7,615 nucleotides of DNA from Bacteroidota bacterium. GTDB lineage: Bacteria > Bacteroidota > Bacteroidia > Bacteroidales > UBA1556. The notes below the pieces were generated by a model, which saw only the letters and a list, made by a program, of their open reading frames with translations, made no database searches and was not told the origin of the DNA. The stretch covers positions 1 to 7,615 of the forward strand of contig QMPB01000195.1 in assembly GCA_003648395.1 (NCBI GenBank), written 5' to 3'. The translations under genes were made by a program, and so were the position numbers. Positions 1 through 5,827 of this stretch are shown here, one piece after another (position 1 is the stretch's first letter; every line of letters begins with the position of its first letter).

Positions 1-11
1 TAGGTTGTTGT

Positions 12-827
12 TTGAAAGCTAAGAAAAAAAATAAACTAAGGTTTTGGTTAATACTTATCATTGCCATTATTATTGCTAGTATTTTTATTGGTTTCATTTT
101 CAGGAGACCAATTATCTACTATGCTAAGCTTAGTTATCATTTTGTTTTTAATAATGATGTTCAACAATATAAAGATGAGAGCTGCATCTCTAACCTAGAA
201 AGTATTTTTATACCTGAAGGAACGGTTTTTGGAATAGATATTTCTAGACATCAAGGTAATATTGATTGGGATAAGTTGAGTGCTTATAGATTTGAATATC
301 ATAAGATTGATTTTGTCTATATAAAAGCAACAGAATCTTACGACTGGAGTGATAAGAATTTTTTTAGAAATTGGAAAGAGGCAAAGAAAAATAAGGTAGT
401 TAGAGGAGCATATCACTTCTTTGATCCCAATGAATCACCAGAAAAGCAAATGAATAATTTCTTTAATAAGGTTAGACTTAAGAAAGGTGATTTGCCTCCA
501 ATGCTTGATGTTGAGCAAGAGAGTAGAATATCTACAAGTGAATATCGAAACAAGGTTTTAAAGTGTTTGAAGCTTCTTGAGCAGCATTATAAACTAAAAC
601 CATTGCTATATATAAATAAGAATTTTTATGATTCATATTTCTTTACTGATGGTTTTAAGGATTACCCATTATGGATTTCTAGTCTTGTGAAAACAAAGCC
701 ATTACAAAAGGAATGGGTTATCTGGCAATTTAGTCATACGGGTATTATCCCTGGCATTAACGAATACGTTGATGTAAATGTATTTAATGGGAGTGAAGAG
801 GACTTCAAAATATTGATTAAGAATTAG
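12..827 (+). CDS. Membrane-anchored GH25 family lysozyme (possibly 5'-partial)
   Basis: This is probably a glycoside hydrolase family 25 (Chalaropsis-type) muramidase, which cleaves the MurNAc-GlcNAc bond of peptidoglycan. A lysine-rich N-terminus precedes one hydrophobic segment (about residues 10-30), which fits an N-in inner-membrane anchor with the catalytic domain (about 70-270) in the periplasm. Family signatures seen: GIDISRHQG (D76), MLDVE (D166, E168), WQF (238-240) and VDVNVF (253-258). D76, D166 and E168 match the known GH25 acidic active-site residues, so the enzyme looks intact. The listed start is a TTG codon with no clear ribosome site. The frame has no stop between it and the window edge (GGT TGT TGT TTG), so the true start may lie to the left. 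It ends in TAG. The next plus-strand gene is 234 bp away, so operon linkage is uncertain. Family assignment is firm; the start is not. Confidence 0.88.
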   Translation: MKAKKKNKLRFWLILIIAIIIASIFIGFIFRRPIIYYAKLSYHFVFNNDVQQYKDESCISNLESIFIPEGTVFGIDISRHQGNIDWDKLSAYRFEYHKIDFVYIKATESYDWSDKNFFRNWKEAKKNKVVRGAYHFFDPNESPEKQMNNFFNKVRLKKGDLPPMLDVEQESRISTSEYRNKVLKCLKLLEQHYKLKPLLYINKNFYDSYFFTDGFKDYPLWISSLVKTKPLQKEWVIWQFSHTGIIPGINEYVDVNVFNGSEEDFKILIKN

Positions 828-925
828 CAGGCAAGCTTTAGGACAGGGAAGAAAATAACAAGGGGGCTGAGGTTTTAGTTTTCAGTAAATAGAAACAACA
901 AACAAGGAACAATCAACATATTCAT

Positions 926-949
926 CCTCCGAAGTTTTAGTGTAGGAGG
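926..949. repeat. Short inverted repeat, CCTCC...GGAGG
   Basis: Perfect 5-bp arms CCTCC (926-930) and GGAGG (945-949) flank a 14-base centre, GAAGTTTTAGTGTA. From memory, this resembles a short dispersed motif of the form CCTCCGAAGCTTTAGCGTAGGAGG seen between genes in many environmental bacterial genomes, here with two C-to-T changes. That recollection is unverified. What the sequence shows directly is only the small palindrome. Confidence 0.4.
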
Positions 950-963
950 TTAACATACTAACT

Positions 964-1035
964 ATGAAACACTCATGATTAAAATAATTATTAAACACAC
1001 AAGGGAATGATTATTTTTATCATAAGGTGTTTCAT
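964..1035. repeat. 72-base imperfect palindrome (long hairpin) upstream of FAH-family gene
   Basis: The outer stem is 9 perfect pairs, ATGAAACAC (964-972) with GTGTTTCAT (1027-1035). A small internal loop follows, then 5 pairs (975-979 with 1019-1023), one T-T mismatch, then 12 further pairs including one G-T (981-992 with 1006-1017). The 13-base loop is AAACACACAAGGG (993-1005). About 26 pairs in total is well beyond chance for a 72-base stretch, even in AT-rich DNA. It ends 26 bases before the ATG of the next gene. It could be a leader RNA structure, a palindromic dispersed repeat or a protein-binding cruciform; the sequence does not decide. Confidence 0.75.
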
Positions 1036-1061
1036 ATCACCAAATTAATAAAATTAAACAT

Positions 1062-1673
1062 ATGAAAATAATATGTATCGGAAGAAATTACGTAAATCAT
1101 GCTAAGGAATTAAATAATGCAGTGCCAACAACTCCAATATGGTTTATGAAGCCAGAAACTGCAATAATTGTAAAAAATAGACCGTTTTTTCATCCTGGAT
1201 TTTCTGATGAAATTCATTTTGAAACGGAGTTAGTTTACAGAATTAATAAGGTAGGTAAACATATTGAAGAAAAATTTGCTCATACTTATTATAATGCAAT
1301 TGGTATAGGCTTTGATTTCACTGCTAGGGATTTACAATCAGAATTTAAAGCTAAAGGCTTACCATGGGAACCTGCAAAAGCTTTTGATGGTTCTGCACCT
1401 ATAAGTGATTTTATTCCTAAAGAAGAGTTTGAAGATTTGAATAAGATTGAGTTTTCTATGAAGAAAAATGGTGAGTTGACTCAAGTTGGTAATAGCTCGC
1501 ATATGATATTCCCTATTGATAGAATTATATCTTATGTTTCACAATTTGTTACACTAAAAATAGGGGATTTAATATATACAGGAACGCCTGCAGGTGTTGG
1601 TCCAATTGAGATAGGGGATACTTTAGAGGCTTTTATTGGAGGTAATATGATGCTTACAACTAAAATAAAATAG
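1062..1673 (+). CDS. Fumarylacetoacetate hydrolase (FAH) family protein, FAHD1/YcgM-like
   Basis: This single-domain enzyme of 203 residues belongs to the FAH superfamily. These are metal-dependent enzymes that cleave or decarboxylate beta-keto/acylpyruvate substrates, such as acylpyruvate hydrolases, oxaloacetate decarboxylase and the homoprotocatechuate-pathway isomerase. Signatures seen: IGRNYVNHAKE near the N-terminus; HFETEL, where E54 and E56 are expected metal ligands; GFDFTARDLQ with the third ligand D85; AKAFDGSAP with K106; and GTPAGVGPI (174-182). Its length and lack of an extra N-terminal domain match the short FAHD1/YcgM type. All key residues are present, so it should be active, but the substrate cannot be read from the sequence and no catabolic partner genes adjoin it. 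The ATG start fits the family N-terminus. It ends in TAG and converges with the minus-strand gene 44 bp away. Confidence 0.9.
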   Translation: MKIICIGRNYVNHAKELNNAVPTTPIWFMKPETAIIVKNRPFFHPGFSDEIHFETELVYRINKVGKHIEEKFAHTYYNAIGIGFDFTARDLQSEFKAKGLPWEPAKAFDGSAPISDFIPKEEFEDLNKIEFSMKKNGELTQVGNSSHMIFPIDRIISYVSQFVTLKIGDLIYTGTPAGVGPIEIGDTLEAFIGGNMMLTTKIK

Positions 1674-1690
1674 ATTAGTTGTTTAGTTTT
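1656..1690 (+). terminator. Weak candidate terminator overlapping the end of the FAH-family gene
   Basis: A perfect 8-bp AT-rich stem, ACAACTAA (1656-1663) with TTAGTTGT (1675-1682), has an 11-base loop that contains the TAG stop codon. A T-rich tail follows (TTAGTTTTT). The low GC makes it a weak hairpin, so this is a candidate only. Confidence 0.35.
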
Positions 1691-1710
1691 TCATTGTATT
1701 AATAGTGTTG

Positions 1711-1739
1711 AGAAGTTCTATTTAGACAGCTTCTTTTTA
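1711..1739 (+). terminator. Second weak convergent terminator candidate
   Basis: AGAAG (1711-1715) pairs with CTTCT (1730-1734), and an inner TCTA/TAGA pairing lies between them. A run of T follows on the plus strand. It overlaps the last codons of the minus-strand gene, so any terminator role would be for plus-strand readthrough. The stem is short and confidence is low. Confidence 0.25.
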
Positions 1740-2056
1740 AATAAATTCTGAACTTTTTGTTTGAAAGTGAACTCGTCTTTATGAACTTTTAAAGACATGA
1801 AGCCATCAATTCCAATAAATTTATCTTCTTCAACTCTAAAAAGGTTAATGTGTTTACGTAGGGGACCGGTTTTAAGATATTCTACATAACTGTTTAAATC
1901 CTCTTCATTTCCTTCAGCTTCAAGGTCAACATGTACAGAGTCTCCATTCTTGTAAACAGCATGAATATCAAACTTATATGCTCCTGTTTGAGAATAAAAA
2001 TTAAAATCTGTATTGTTTAGTTCACCTTCTATGTAAATATTTAGATGTTTTTTCAT
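1718..2056 (-). CDS. Acylphosphatase-like protein lacking the catalytic arginine
   Basis: This 112-residue protein follows the acylphosphatase pattern over about residues 3-80: first strand HLNIYIEG, a helix, a central SVHVDLEAEG strand pair, a helix with EEDLNSYVEYLKTGP, then a final strand. Acylphosphatases hydrolyse acyl phosphates using an Arg in GxVQGVxFR and an Asn in the next loop. Here the first motif reads GELNNTDFN (11-19): the QGV core is lost and the arginine position is Asn19, so ordinary acylphosphatase activity is unlikely. A lysine-rich tail of about 25 residues (KQKVQNLFKKKLSK) goes beyond the usual 90-residue length and may bind nucleic acid or another acidic partner; that is inference. 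The ATG at 2056 lies about 50 bases below a -7-type element. It ends in TAG and converges with the FAH-family gene. The fold call is fairly secure; the function is unknown. Confidence 0.65.
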   Translation of the reverse strand: MKKHLNIYIEGELNNTDFNFYSQTGAYKFDIHAVYKNGDSVHVDLEAEGNEEDLNSYVEYLKTGPLRKHINLFRVEEDKFIGIDGFMSLKVHKDEFTFKQKVQNLFKKKLSK

Positions 2057-2076
2057 CTATGATTTATTAATTAACA

Positions 2077-2100
2077 CGACTAATTTTGTTTGCTTAGTCG
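2077..2100 (-). promoter_or_regulatory. Stem-loop at the predicted 5' end of the acylphosphatase-like mRNA
   Basis: Perfect 7-bp arms CGACTAA (2077-2083) and TTAGTCG (2094-2100) enclose a 10-base loop. On the minus strand the structure begins about six bases after the -7 box at 2106-2113, close to the expected transcription start. It may be a 5'-end stabilising hairpin or an operator palindrome. Confidence 0.45.
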
Positions 2101-2105
2101 ATTTG

Positions 2106-2113
2106 CAAATATA
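2106..2113 (-). promoter_or_regulatory. Candidate Bacteroidota -7 promoter box (TATATTTG)
   Basis: The minus strand reads TATATTTG, matching the Bacteroidota consensus TAnnTTTG. It lies about 50 bases upstream of the ATG of the acylphosphatase-like gene. No convincing TTTG -33 element is seen at the usual spacing of about 19-21 bases, so the call rests on the -7 box and its position. Confidence 0.45.
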
Positions 2114-2125
2114 ATAACTATTACG

Positions 2126-2184
2126 TTAAGAATTACTAGATGTTACAAAAAAAGTACAAGCGCGTAAGTAGTAATTATTCTTAA
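2126..2184. repeat. Imperfect inverted repeat across the crcB stop codon
   Basis: TTAAGAATTACTA (2126-2138) pairs over 13 positions with TAGTAATTATTCTTAA (2169-2184), with a 3-base bulge (2177-2179) and a 30-base loop. The loop holds a smaller TGTTAC/GTACA pairing around an A7 run. The right arm covers the crcB stop codon. On the minus strand no T-tract follows the outer stem, so it is not a clear terminator. It may be an mRNA 3'-end structure. Confidence 0.4.
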
Positions 2185-2564
2185 GTGATTGATATTATTT
2201 CTTTTGATATATAGTATCCTGAAAAAGCAGCAAGAATACCAAATATGTTTGTAGCAAATATATATAAAATGGCGGTACGAATTCCATCTGTTTTAAAAAG
2301 ATTTATTGTTTCTAAAGAAAAAGATGAGAAAGTTGTAAATCCACCTAATAGCCCAACAACTAAAAATAGTTTTAAATTATAATTAGAGAGGTTATTTTCA
2401 AAATATGCCTAAAGTATTCCAATAAGCAAAGATCCAATAATATTAACAGAAAATGTTCCCCAAAGAAATATTCTACCTAGTACTCTTGGAATGAGTGCTG
2501 ATAAAAAGAATCGAAGACTACTTCCAATTGCACCTCCTAGCGCTACAAATAAGATTTTATTCAT
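2181..2564 (-). pseudogene. crcB: CrcB/Fluc fluoride channel gene interrupted by one in-frame amber codon
   Basis: Read through, the frame gives a full-length 127-codon CrcB (Fluc) fluoride exporter, an inner-membrane protein with four helices that works as a dual-topology dimer. Family motifs are on both sides of the break: GGAIGSSLRFF (10-20), GTFSVNIIGSLLIG (36-49), GLLGGFTTFSSFSLET (from codon 71) and a final helix ILYIFATNIFGILAAF. Codon 52 is TAG (2409-2411), at the end of helix 2, and the frame is kept exactly on both sides. The expected product is a 51-residue two-helix fragment, which would not form a channel. TAG ends other genes here normally, so general amber reassignment is unlikely. 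The gene starts 2 bp after the lipoprotein stop, as a translationally coupled second cistron. Recent inactivation fits best; readthrough or a base-call error remains possible. Confidence 0.85.
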
Positions 2565-2566
2565 TT

Positions 2567-3220
2567 TTAATAGTTTAGAGCATAAATTGTTGTTTGACCA
2601 GGCTCAGTAAATAATGAATCTTCAAATACATGCTGTCCTCCATTTTTTATGACTGTCCATTTAAGATAAATCCAATCATTACTTTGAACCCTACAAGTAT
2701 TTGATTCATTATATTCAGCACCAATACCAGTGATTGCTTGGTTGCTACAGCATTGGTTTCCTGTTACGTCAATATTAGTAAAACGATATACTATTTTATC
2801 ATTATTATCATGGGGTGTAATGTTCTTTACCTTAAGTTCAATCCACGATTCAGCAATCATTGTAAAGTTTTTTGTGAAATTAGTAGAGGATTGTAAATCG
2901 TCAACTTTTACTATTTCTTCATAATCAAAGTAAGTATCTTTACTTATTCTAAATCGGTAATCTGAAACTTGTGCTTCATTAATTTCCATAGAATAATTAC
3001 CATTATCGTCAGTATAGGCATCTTCAAGGTTAACAAAACTAGGATTGTAAACTCCATCTTTAATCATTTTTGCATCCAACGAAACTTTTACCCCATTTAT
3101 GTTATTACTAGTTTGTTTATTACTAACATTACCAGAAATTGTATAAACTTTAGTGTCTTTTTTACAATTGCTGAATAGTAATACTATAGTAATAAATAGA
3201 AAAAACGAATATCTCATCAT
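2567..3220 (-). CDS. Lipoprotein with carboxypeptidase-regulatory-like beta-sandwich domain
   Basis: The N-terminus is a short signal peptide (residues 1-18) ending in the lipobox LFSN with C19 followed by KKD, typical of Bacteroidota lipoproteins, so a lipid-anchored outer-membrane or periplasmic protein is expected. Residues about 26-120 resemble a carboxypeptidase-regulatory-like/CNA-B-type beta-sandwich: ISGNVSNKQTSNNINGVKVSL, then AYTDDNGNYSMEI (68-80), the usual fold-closing DxxGxY pattern. The rest (about 125-217) looks like more beta-structure with a Cys pair at 157-158 and C176, which could form a disulfide. No catalytic residues are recognised; a binding or structural role is likely. 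The start is one of two adjacent ATGs; either leaves the signal peptide intact. A -7 promoter box lies 18 bp upstream, and crcB starts 2 bp downstream. Confidence 0.75.
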   Translation of the reverse strand: MMRYSFFLFITIVLLFSNCKKDTKVYTISGNVSNKQTSNNINGVKVSLDAKMIKDGVYNPSFVNLEDAYTDDNGNYSMEINEAQVSDYRFRISKDTYFDYEEIVKVDDLQSSTNFTKNFTMIAESWIELKVKNITPHDNNDKIVYRFTNIDVTGNQCCSNQAITGIGAEYNESNTCRVQSNDWIYLKWTVIKNGGQHVFEDSLFTEPGQTTIYALNY

Positions 3221-3238
3221 ATATATTTATTTAATTTG

Positions 3239-3246
3239 CAAAGGTA
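3239..3246 (-). promoter_or_regulatory. Candidate Bacteroidota -7 promoter box (TACCTTTG)
   Basis: The minus strand reads TACCTTTG, an exact TAnnTTTG match, in the 49-bp gap between the J-domain gene and the lipoprotein. It would give a very short leader before the ATG at 3220. No clear TTTG -33 element is present at standard spacing. Its place marks a likely new transcription unit: lipoprotein plus crcB. Confidence 0.6.
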
Positions 3247-3269
3247 GTATTTTACTTAAAACGTGAGTG

Positions 3270-4154
3270 TTAAAATATATAGTTTAATAGCCGAAAAATT
3301 CTAAAATCATGAAATAGTAGTATTATTACAACTACTGGGAATACATAGAGATTGTAATTAACCACAAAAAGTAAGAAATAGATATTTGCTTGCTCAAAGA
3401 ATAAGCTTATTAAAGGTATTAAAAGTAGTATAATAATTAATGGGAATGTATTTTGAATACTACTGTTATCAACTACAGTGGTGACTCTGTTGGAGGCTGT
3501 TATAAAGCCTAATTGAATGATTTCGTGGAATAGTGCAGTTTGAGTTAGTTTGATTTTTGTTTTTTTAGTTCTAAGTCTAAAATACGTTTTCTTGTCAATA
3601 TGAAATGTTTGATTGTCAATATTAAAGAAATACTCTTGGCTATATGGGTCAATTTGTTTTTCAAACTCTATTTGCTTAAAAGTTGCTGTCTTTGTTTTAT
3701 GGGGAAGAAAATAATCAAGAATAAATAGTAAACTTAATGCAATACCAATTAATGCCATTGCTTTGGTTATTTTTCGCTTTATTCCGCTTTGATATTCATT
3801 TAAAGCATTAGAGTATATTTTCTTCTCAGATTCTTCAAACTTCCTTTTAGCATATTCGTATCTTTCTTGGTGCGAATAACTTGGTGCGGTATTGTTTTCT
3901 CTAAACTTATGGTGGATTGAACGAAATTTAGTTCCTTTAAAGTTATTGTTTTTTTTATTTAATTTGCTAGGATCTTTAAGGGTTTGAAGAAATTCATAAG
4001 CTTCTACTATACTTATAAATATATCCTGACTATTAGTATCCCTATTTTTGTCGGGATGATATTTTAAAGCTTGTTTTCTATATGCTTTCTTAATAGCAAC
4101 AGAATCAGTTGGAGCTTGAATTTTTAGTATTTTATATGCTTCTTGTTTGGTCAC
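3270..4154 (-). CDS. Membrane J-domain (DnaJ-like) protein
   Basis: Residues 1-65 form a J domain: AYKILKIQAPTDSVAIKKAY, then KYHPDKN with the HPD tripeptide at 33-35, which stimulates the ATPase of DnaK-type Hsp70 partners. A charged linker follows (about 65-130). One membrane helix comes next (about 131-150), then a soluble stretch of about 80 residues, then two or three hydrophobic segments (about 236-281). There is no Gly/Phe region, zinc-finger domain or DnaJ C-terminal domain, so this is a specialised (class III) J protein, presumably recruiting DnaK to the inner membrane. The start is GTG and overlaps the upstream stop by one base (TAGTG), indicating translational coupling. An ATG is not available near the J-domain start. 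It is the last gene of the five-gene operon. The J domain is certain; the client is unknown. Confidence 0.85.
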   Translation of the reverse strand: MTKQEAYKILKIQAPTDSVAIKKAYRKQALKYHPDKNRDTNSQDIFISIVEAYEFLQTLKDPSKLNKKNNNFKGTKFRSIHHKFRENNTAPSYSHQERYEYAKRKFEESEKKIYSNALNEYQSGIKRKITKAMALIGIALSLLFILDYFLPHKTKTATFKQIEFEKQIDPYSQEYFFNIDNQTFHIDKKTYFRLRTKKTKIKLTQTALFHEIIQLGFITASNRVTTVVDNSSIQNTFPLIIILLLIPLISLFFEQANIYFLLFVVNYNLYVFPVVVIILLFHDFRIFRLLNYIF

Positions 4155-4861
4155 TATTTATATAATAAGAATATCGTGTTTTGTTTTTGAATATCAACTT
4201 TTTGTTTTTTCCACTCATTAATACTTTTTGTTTTTATCCACTCATTAGGTCCGCTTACATCTTTAGCTATACATAGTCTAGTTTGTGAAGAAGTATTCTT
4301 AATGAGAAATTCAAATAACTTCTGATTTCTATAAGGGGCTTCAATAAACATTTGAGTTTGGTTATTGGAGAAAATATTTCTTTCCAACAGTTTTAGAGCT
4401 TTTAATTTTTGACCATTATCAATGGGAAGATATCCAATAAATGCAAAGTTTTGACCATTAAAACCTGATGCCATTAAAGCCATAAATAGGGAAGATGGAC
4501 CAACGAGAGGAATGGTTTCAATATTCTGATTCTGTGCTAGTTCTACTACAATATTTCCTGGGTCTGCAACGCATGGTAGCCCTGATTCACTAATTATTGC
4601 CATATCATTACCATTTTGCAATGGCTTGATAAAGTTAGGAATATCTATTTCCAAAGAGTGTTTATTTAATTCAAAAAACTCAACTTGATCAAAGTCTGTA
4701 TCAAAACCAATTTTACGTAAATATCGTCTTGCGGTTCTGATATTCTCAACTATAAAATGACGTATTGGTAATGTTGTTTCTTGTACTCCTTGTGGAATTA
4801 CATTTTTCCAGTCACCATCGCTAATTGTATTTGGTAATAAGTATAGTCTTCCCTTTGTCAT
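4154..4861 (-). CDS. RsmI-like SAM-dependent methyltransferase (tetrapyrrole methylase family)
   Basis: This 235-residue protein has the two-domain tetrapyrrole-methylase fold also used by RsmI, which methylates C1402 ribose in 16S rRNA. Shared motifs: SESGLPCVADPG (91-102, compare SDAGTPLISDPG in RsmI), PLVGPSSLFMAL (118-129), FIGYLP (141-146) and FIEAPYRN (172-179). The N-terminal third departs from RsmI: GRLYLLPNTISD replaces the LYLVATPIGN signature, and the EDTR motif is replaced by VENIRTARRYL. It is therefore probably a paralogue rather than the canonical rRNA enzyme; such second copies are common in Bacteroidota (recollection, not checked). An RNA substrate is likely but not shown. 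The ATG lies 2 bp after the upstream stop, and the TAG stop overlaps the next GTG start by one base. Confidence 0.8.
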   Translation of the reverse strand: MTKGRLYLLPNTISDGDWKNVIPQGVQETTLPIRHFIVENIRTARRYLRKIGFDTDFDQVEFFELNKHSLEIDIPNFIKPLQNGNDMAIISESGLPCVADPGNIVVELAQNQNIETIPLVGPSSLFMALMASGFNGQNFAFIGYLPIDNGQKLKALKLLERNIFSNNQTQMFIEAPYRNQKLFEFLIKNTSSQTRLCIAKDVSGPNEWIKTKSINEWKKQKVDIQKQNTIFLLYK

Positions 4862-4863
4862 AT

Positions 4864-5823
4864 CTATTTCTTTAAACTATTAAATAATATATCTAAATCA
4901 ACATTTCCACCGCTAATTATTATGCCAACTTGCTTGTTCTTAAAGTATTCTTTATTCTCCATTATTATTGCTAATGCAGCAGCTGAAGATGGCTCAATAA
5001 CAATTTTCATTCTTTCAAAAACTAACTTCATTGCAGCAATAATACTATTTTCGTCGCAAAGCATTATTGCATCAACGTATTGTTGAATAATGCTAAATGT
5101 TTTGTCTCCAAGTGATGTTAAAAGTCCATCAGCAATAGTATTAGGATTTTTTGAAGGAATAATTTTACCATTTTCAAATGATTTGTAAGCATCATCTGCT
5201 TCACTAGGTTCTGCTCCAATAACCTTTGTTTTGTCAGCGAAATAAAAAGCACTTAGAGCTGTTCCGCTTAAAAGCCCACCACCTCCAACTGGAGCAATAA
5301 TATAATTGAGACTTTCATATTCTTCTAATAACTCTTTTGTTGCAGTAGCTTGCCCTGCAATAATATTCCAATTGTTATATGGGTGAATAAAAGTAGCACC
5401 CGTTTTTTCTACTATTTTATTTAAAGTAGTTTCTCTAGCTTCCAAGTTTGATTCGCAGAAAGTTATTTCTGCACCATAGTTTTTTACAGCATTAATTTTT
5501 ACTTGAGAAGAATTAATAGGCATTACAATATATGCTGGAATTTTTGCAATTTTTGCAGCCCTTGCTAAGGCTTGAGCATGATTGCCCGATGAATGAGTGC
5601 AGACCCCTTTGATTAATTCATCTTTATGTAGAGATAAAACTGCATTCATTGCCCCACGGCTTTTAAATGCTCCAACTTTCTGAAAGTTTTCACATTTAAA
5701 AACTATATCACAGCCCATTAAGTTGTTTATTTGCTCTGATTTAAGAACTGGAGTATTGTGAATATATTCTCTAATTCGATTATGAGTATTTATTAATCGC
5801 TGTTTTGTTATTGGATTCTCCAT
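4864..5823 (-). CDS. Serine racemase / threonine dehydratase-type PLP enzyme
   Basis: This fold-type II PLP enzyme of 319 residues has no C-terminal ACT regulatory domain, so it is not biosynthetic IlvA. K54 in AFKSRGA forms the Schiff base; SSGNHAQA (78-85) and the GGGG loop (180-183) bind the cofactor, and SGGN (304-307) lies near its ring nitrogen. Several positions follow eukaryote-type serine racemase: S79 matches the racemase Ser84, where dehydratases such as TdcB have Ala; R130 matches racemase Arg135; and AEPSEADD supplies the metal-site residues E205, A209 and D211. Serine racemase or a hydroxy-amino-acid ammonia-lyase is therefore more likely than a pure threonine dehydratase. The frame extends upstream to 5859, but that start overlaps the Nudix gene. 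The ATG at 5823 begins at the family N-terminus, 4 bp after the previous stop, so it was chosen. Confidence 0.85.
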   Translation of the reverse strand: MENPITKQRLINTHNRIREYIHNTPVLKSEQINNLMGCDIVFKCENFQKVGAFKSRGAMNAVLSLHKDELIKGVCTHSSGNHAQALARAAKIAKIPAYIVMPINSSQVKINAVKNYGAEITFCESNLEARETTLNKIVEKTGATFIHPYNNWNIIAGQATATKELLEEYESLNYIIAPVGGGGLLSGTALSAFYFADKTKVIGAEPSEADDAYKSFENGKIIPSKNPNTIADGLLTSLGDKTFSIIQQYVDAIMLCDENSIIAAMKLVFERMKIVIEPSSAAALAIIMENKEYFKNKQVGIIISGGNVDLDILFNSLKK

Positions 5824-5827
5824 TCTT

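Larger units (their letters stand above)
828..1061. other. Intergenic region with two inverted repeats
   Basis: This non-coding gap lies between two plus-strand genes. It is A-rich, with short AACAA-type words around 895-915. It contains a CCTCC/GGAGG inverted repeat (926-949) and a 72-base palindrome (964-1035), listed separately. I see no TAnnTTTG promoter element on the plus strand and no ORF of useful length. The palindrome is not followed by a T-tract, so it is not a standard intrinsic terminator. Confidence 0.7.

Noticed and set aside
195..416. Minus-strand reading frame inside the lysozyme gene
   Set aside because: It lies wholly antisense to a well-supported GH25 domain and has no recognisable motif.
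964..1035. Intrinsic terminator for the lysozyme gene
   Set aside because: The stem is AT-rich with an internal loop, lies 137 bp past the stop and has no T-tract after it.
2181..2564. Amber reassigned to an amino acid throughout this genome
   Set aside because: TAG is the natural stop of the lysozyme, FAH-family, acylphosphatase-like, methyltransferase and rho genes at the expected protein ends.
2565..2700. Fluoride riboswitch before crcB
   Set aside because: crcB starts 2 bp after a coding gene and the upstream sequence encodes the lipoprotein C-terminus. No riboswitch-like leader is present.
2730..3178. Two plus-strand frames (2730-2924 and 2969-3178) within the lipoprotein gene
   Set aside because: Both are antisense to a convincing lipoprotein and have no start signal or family resemblance.
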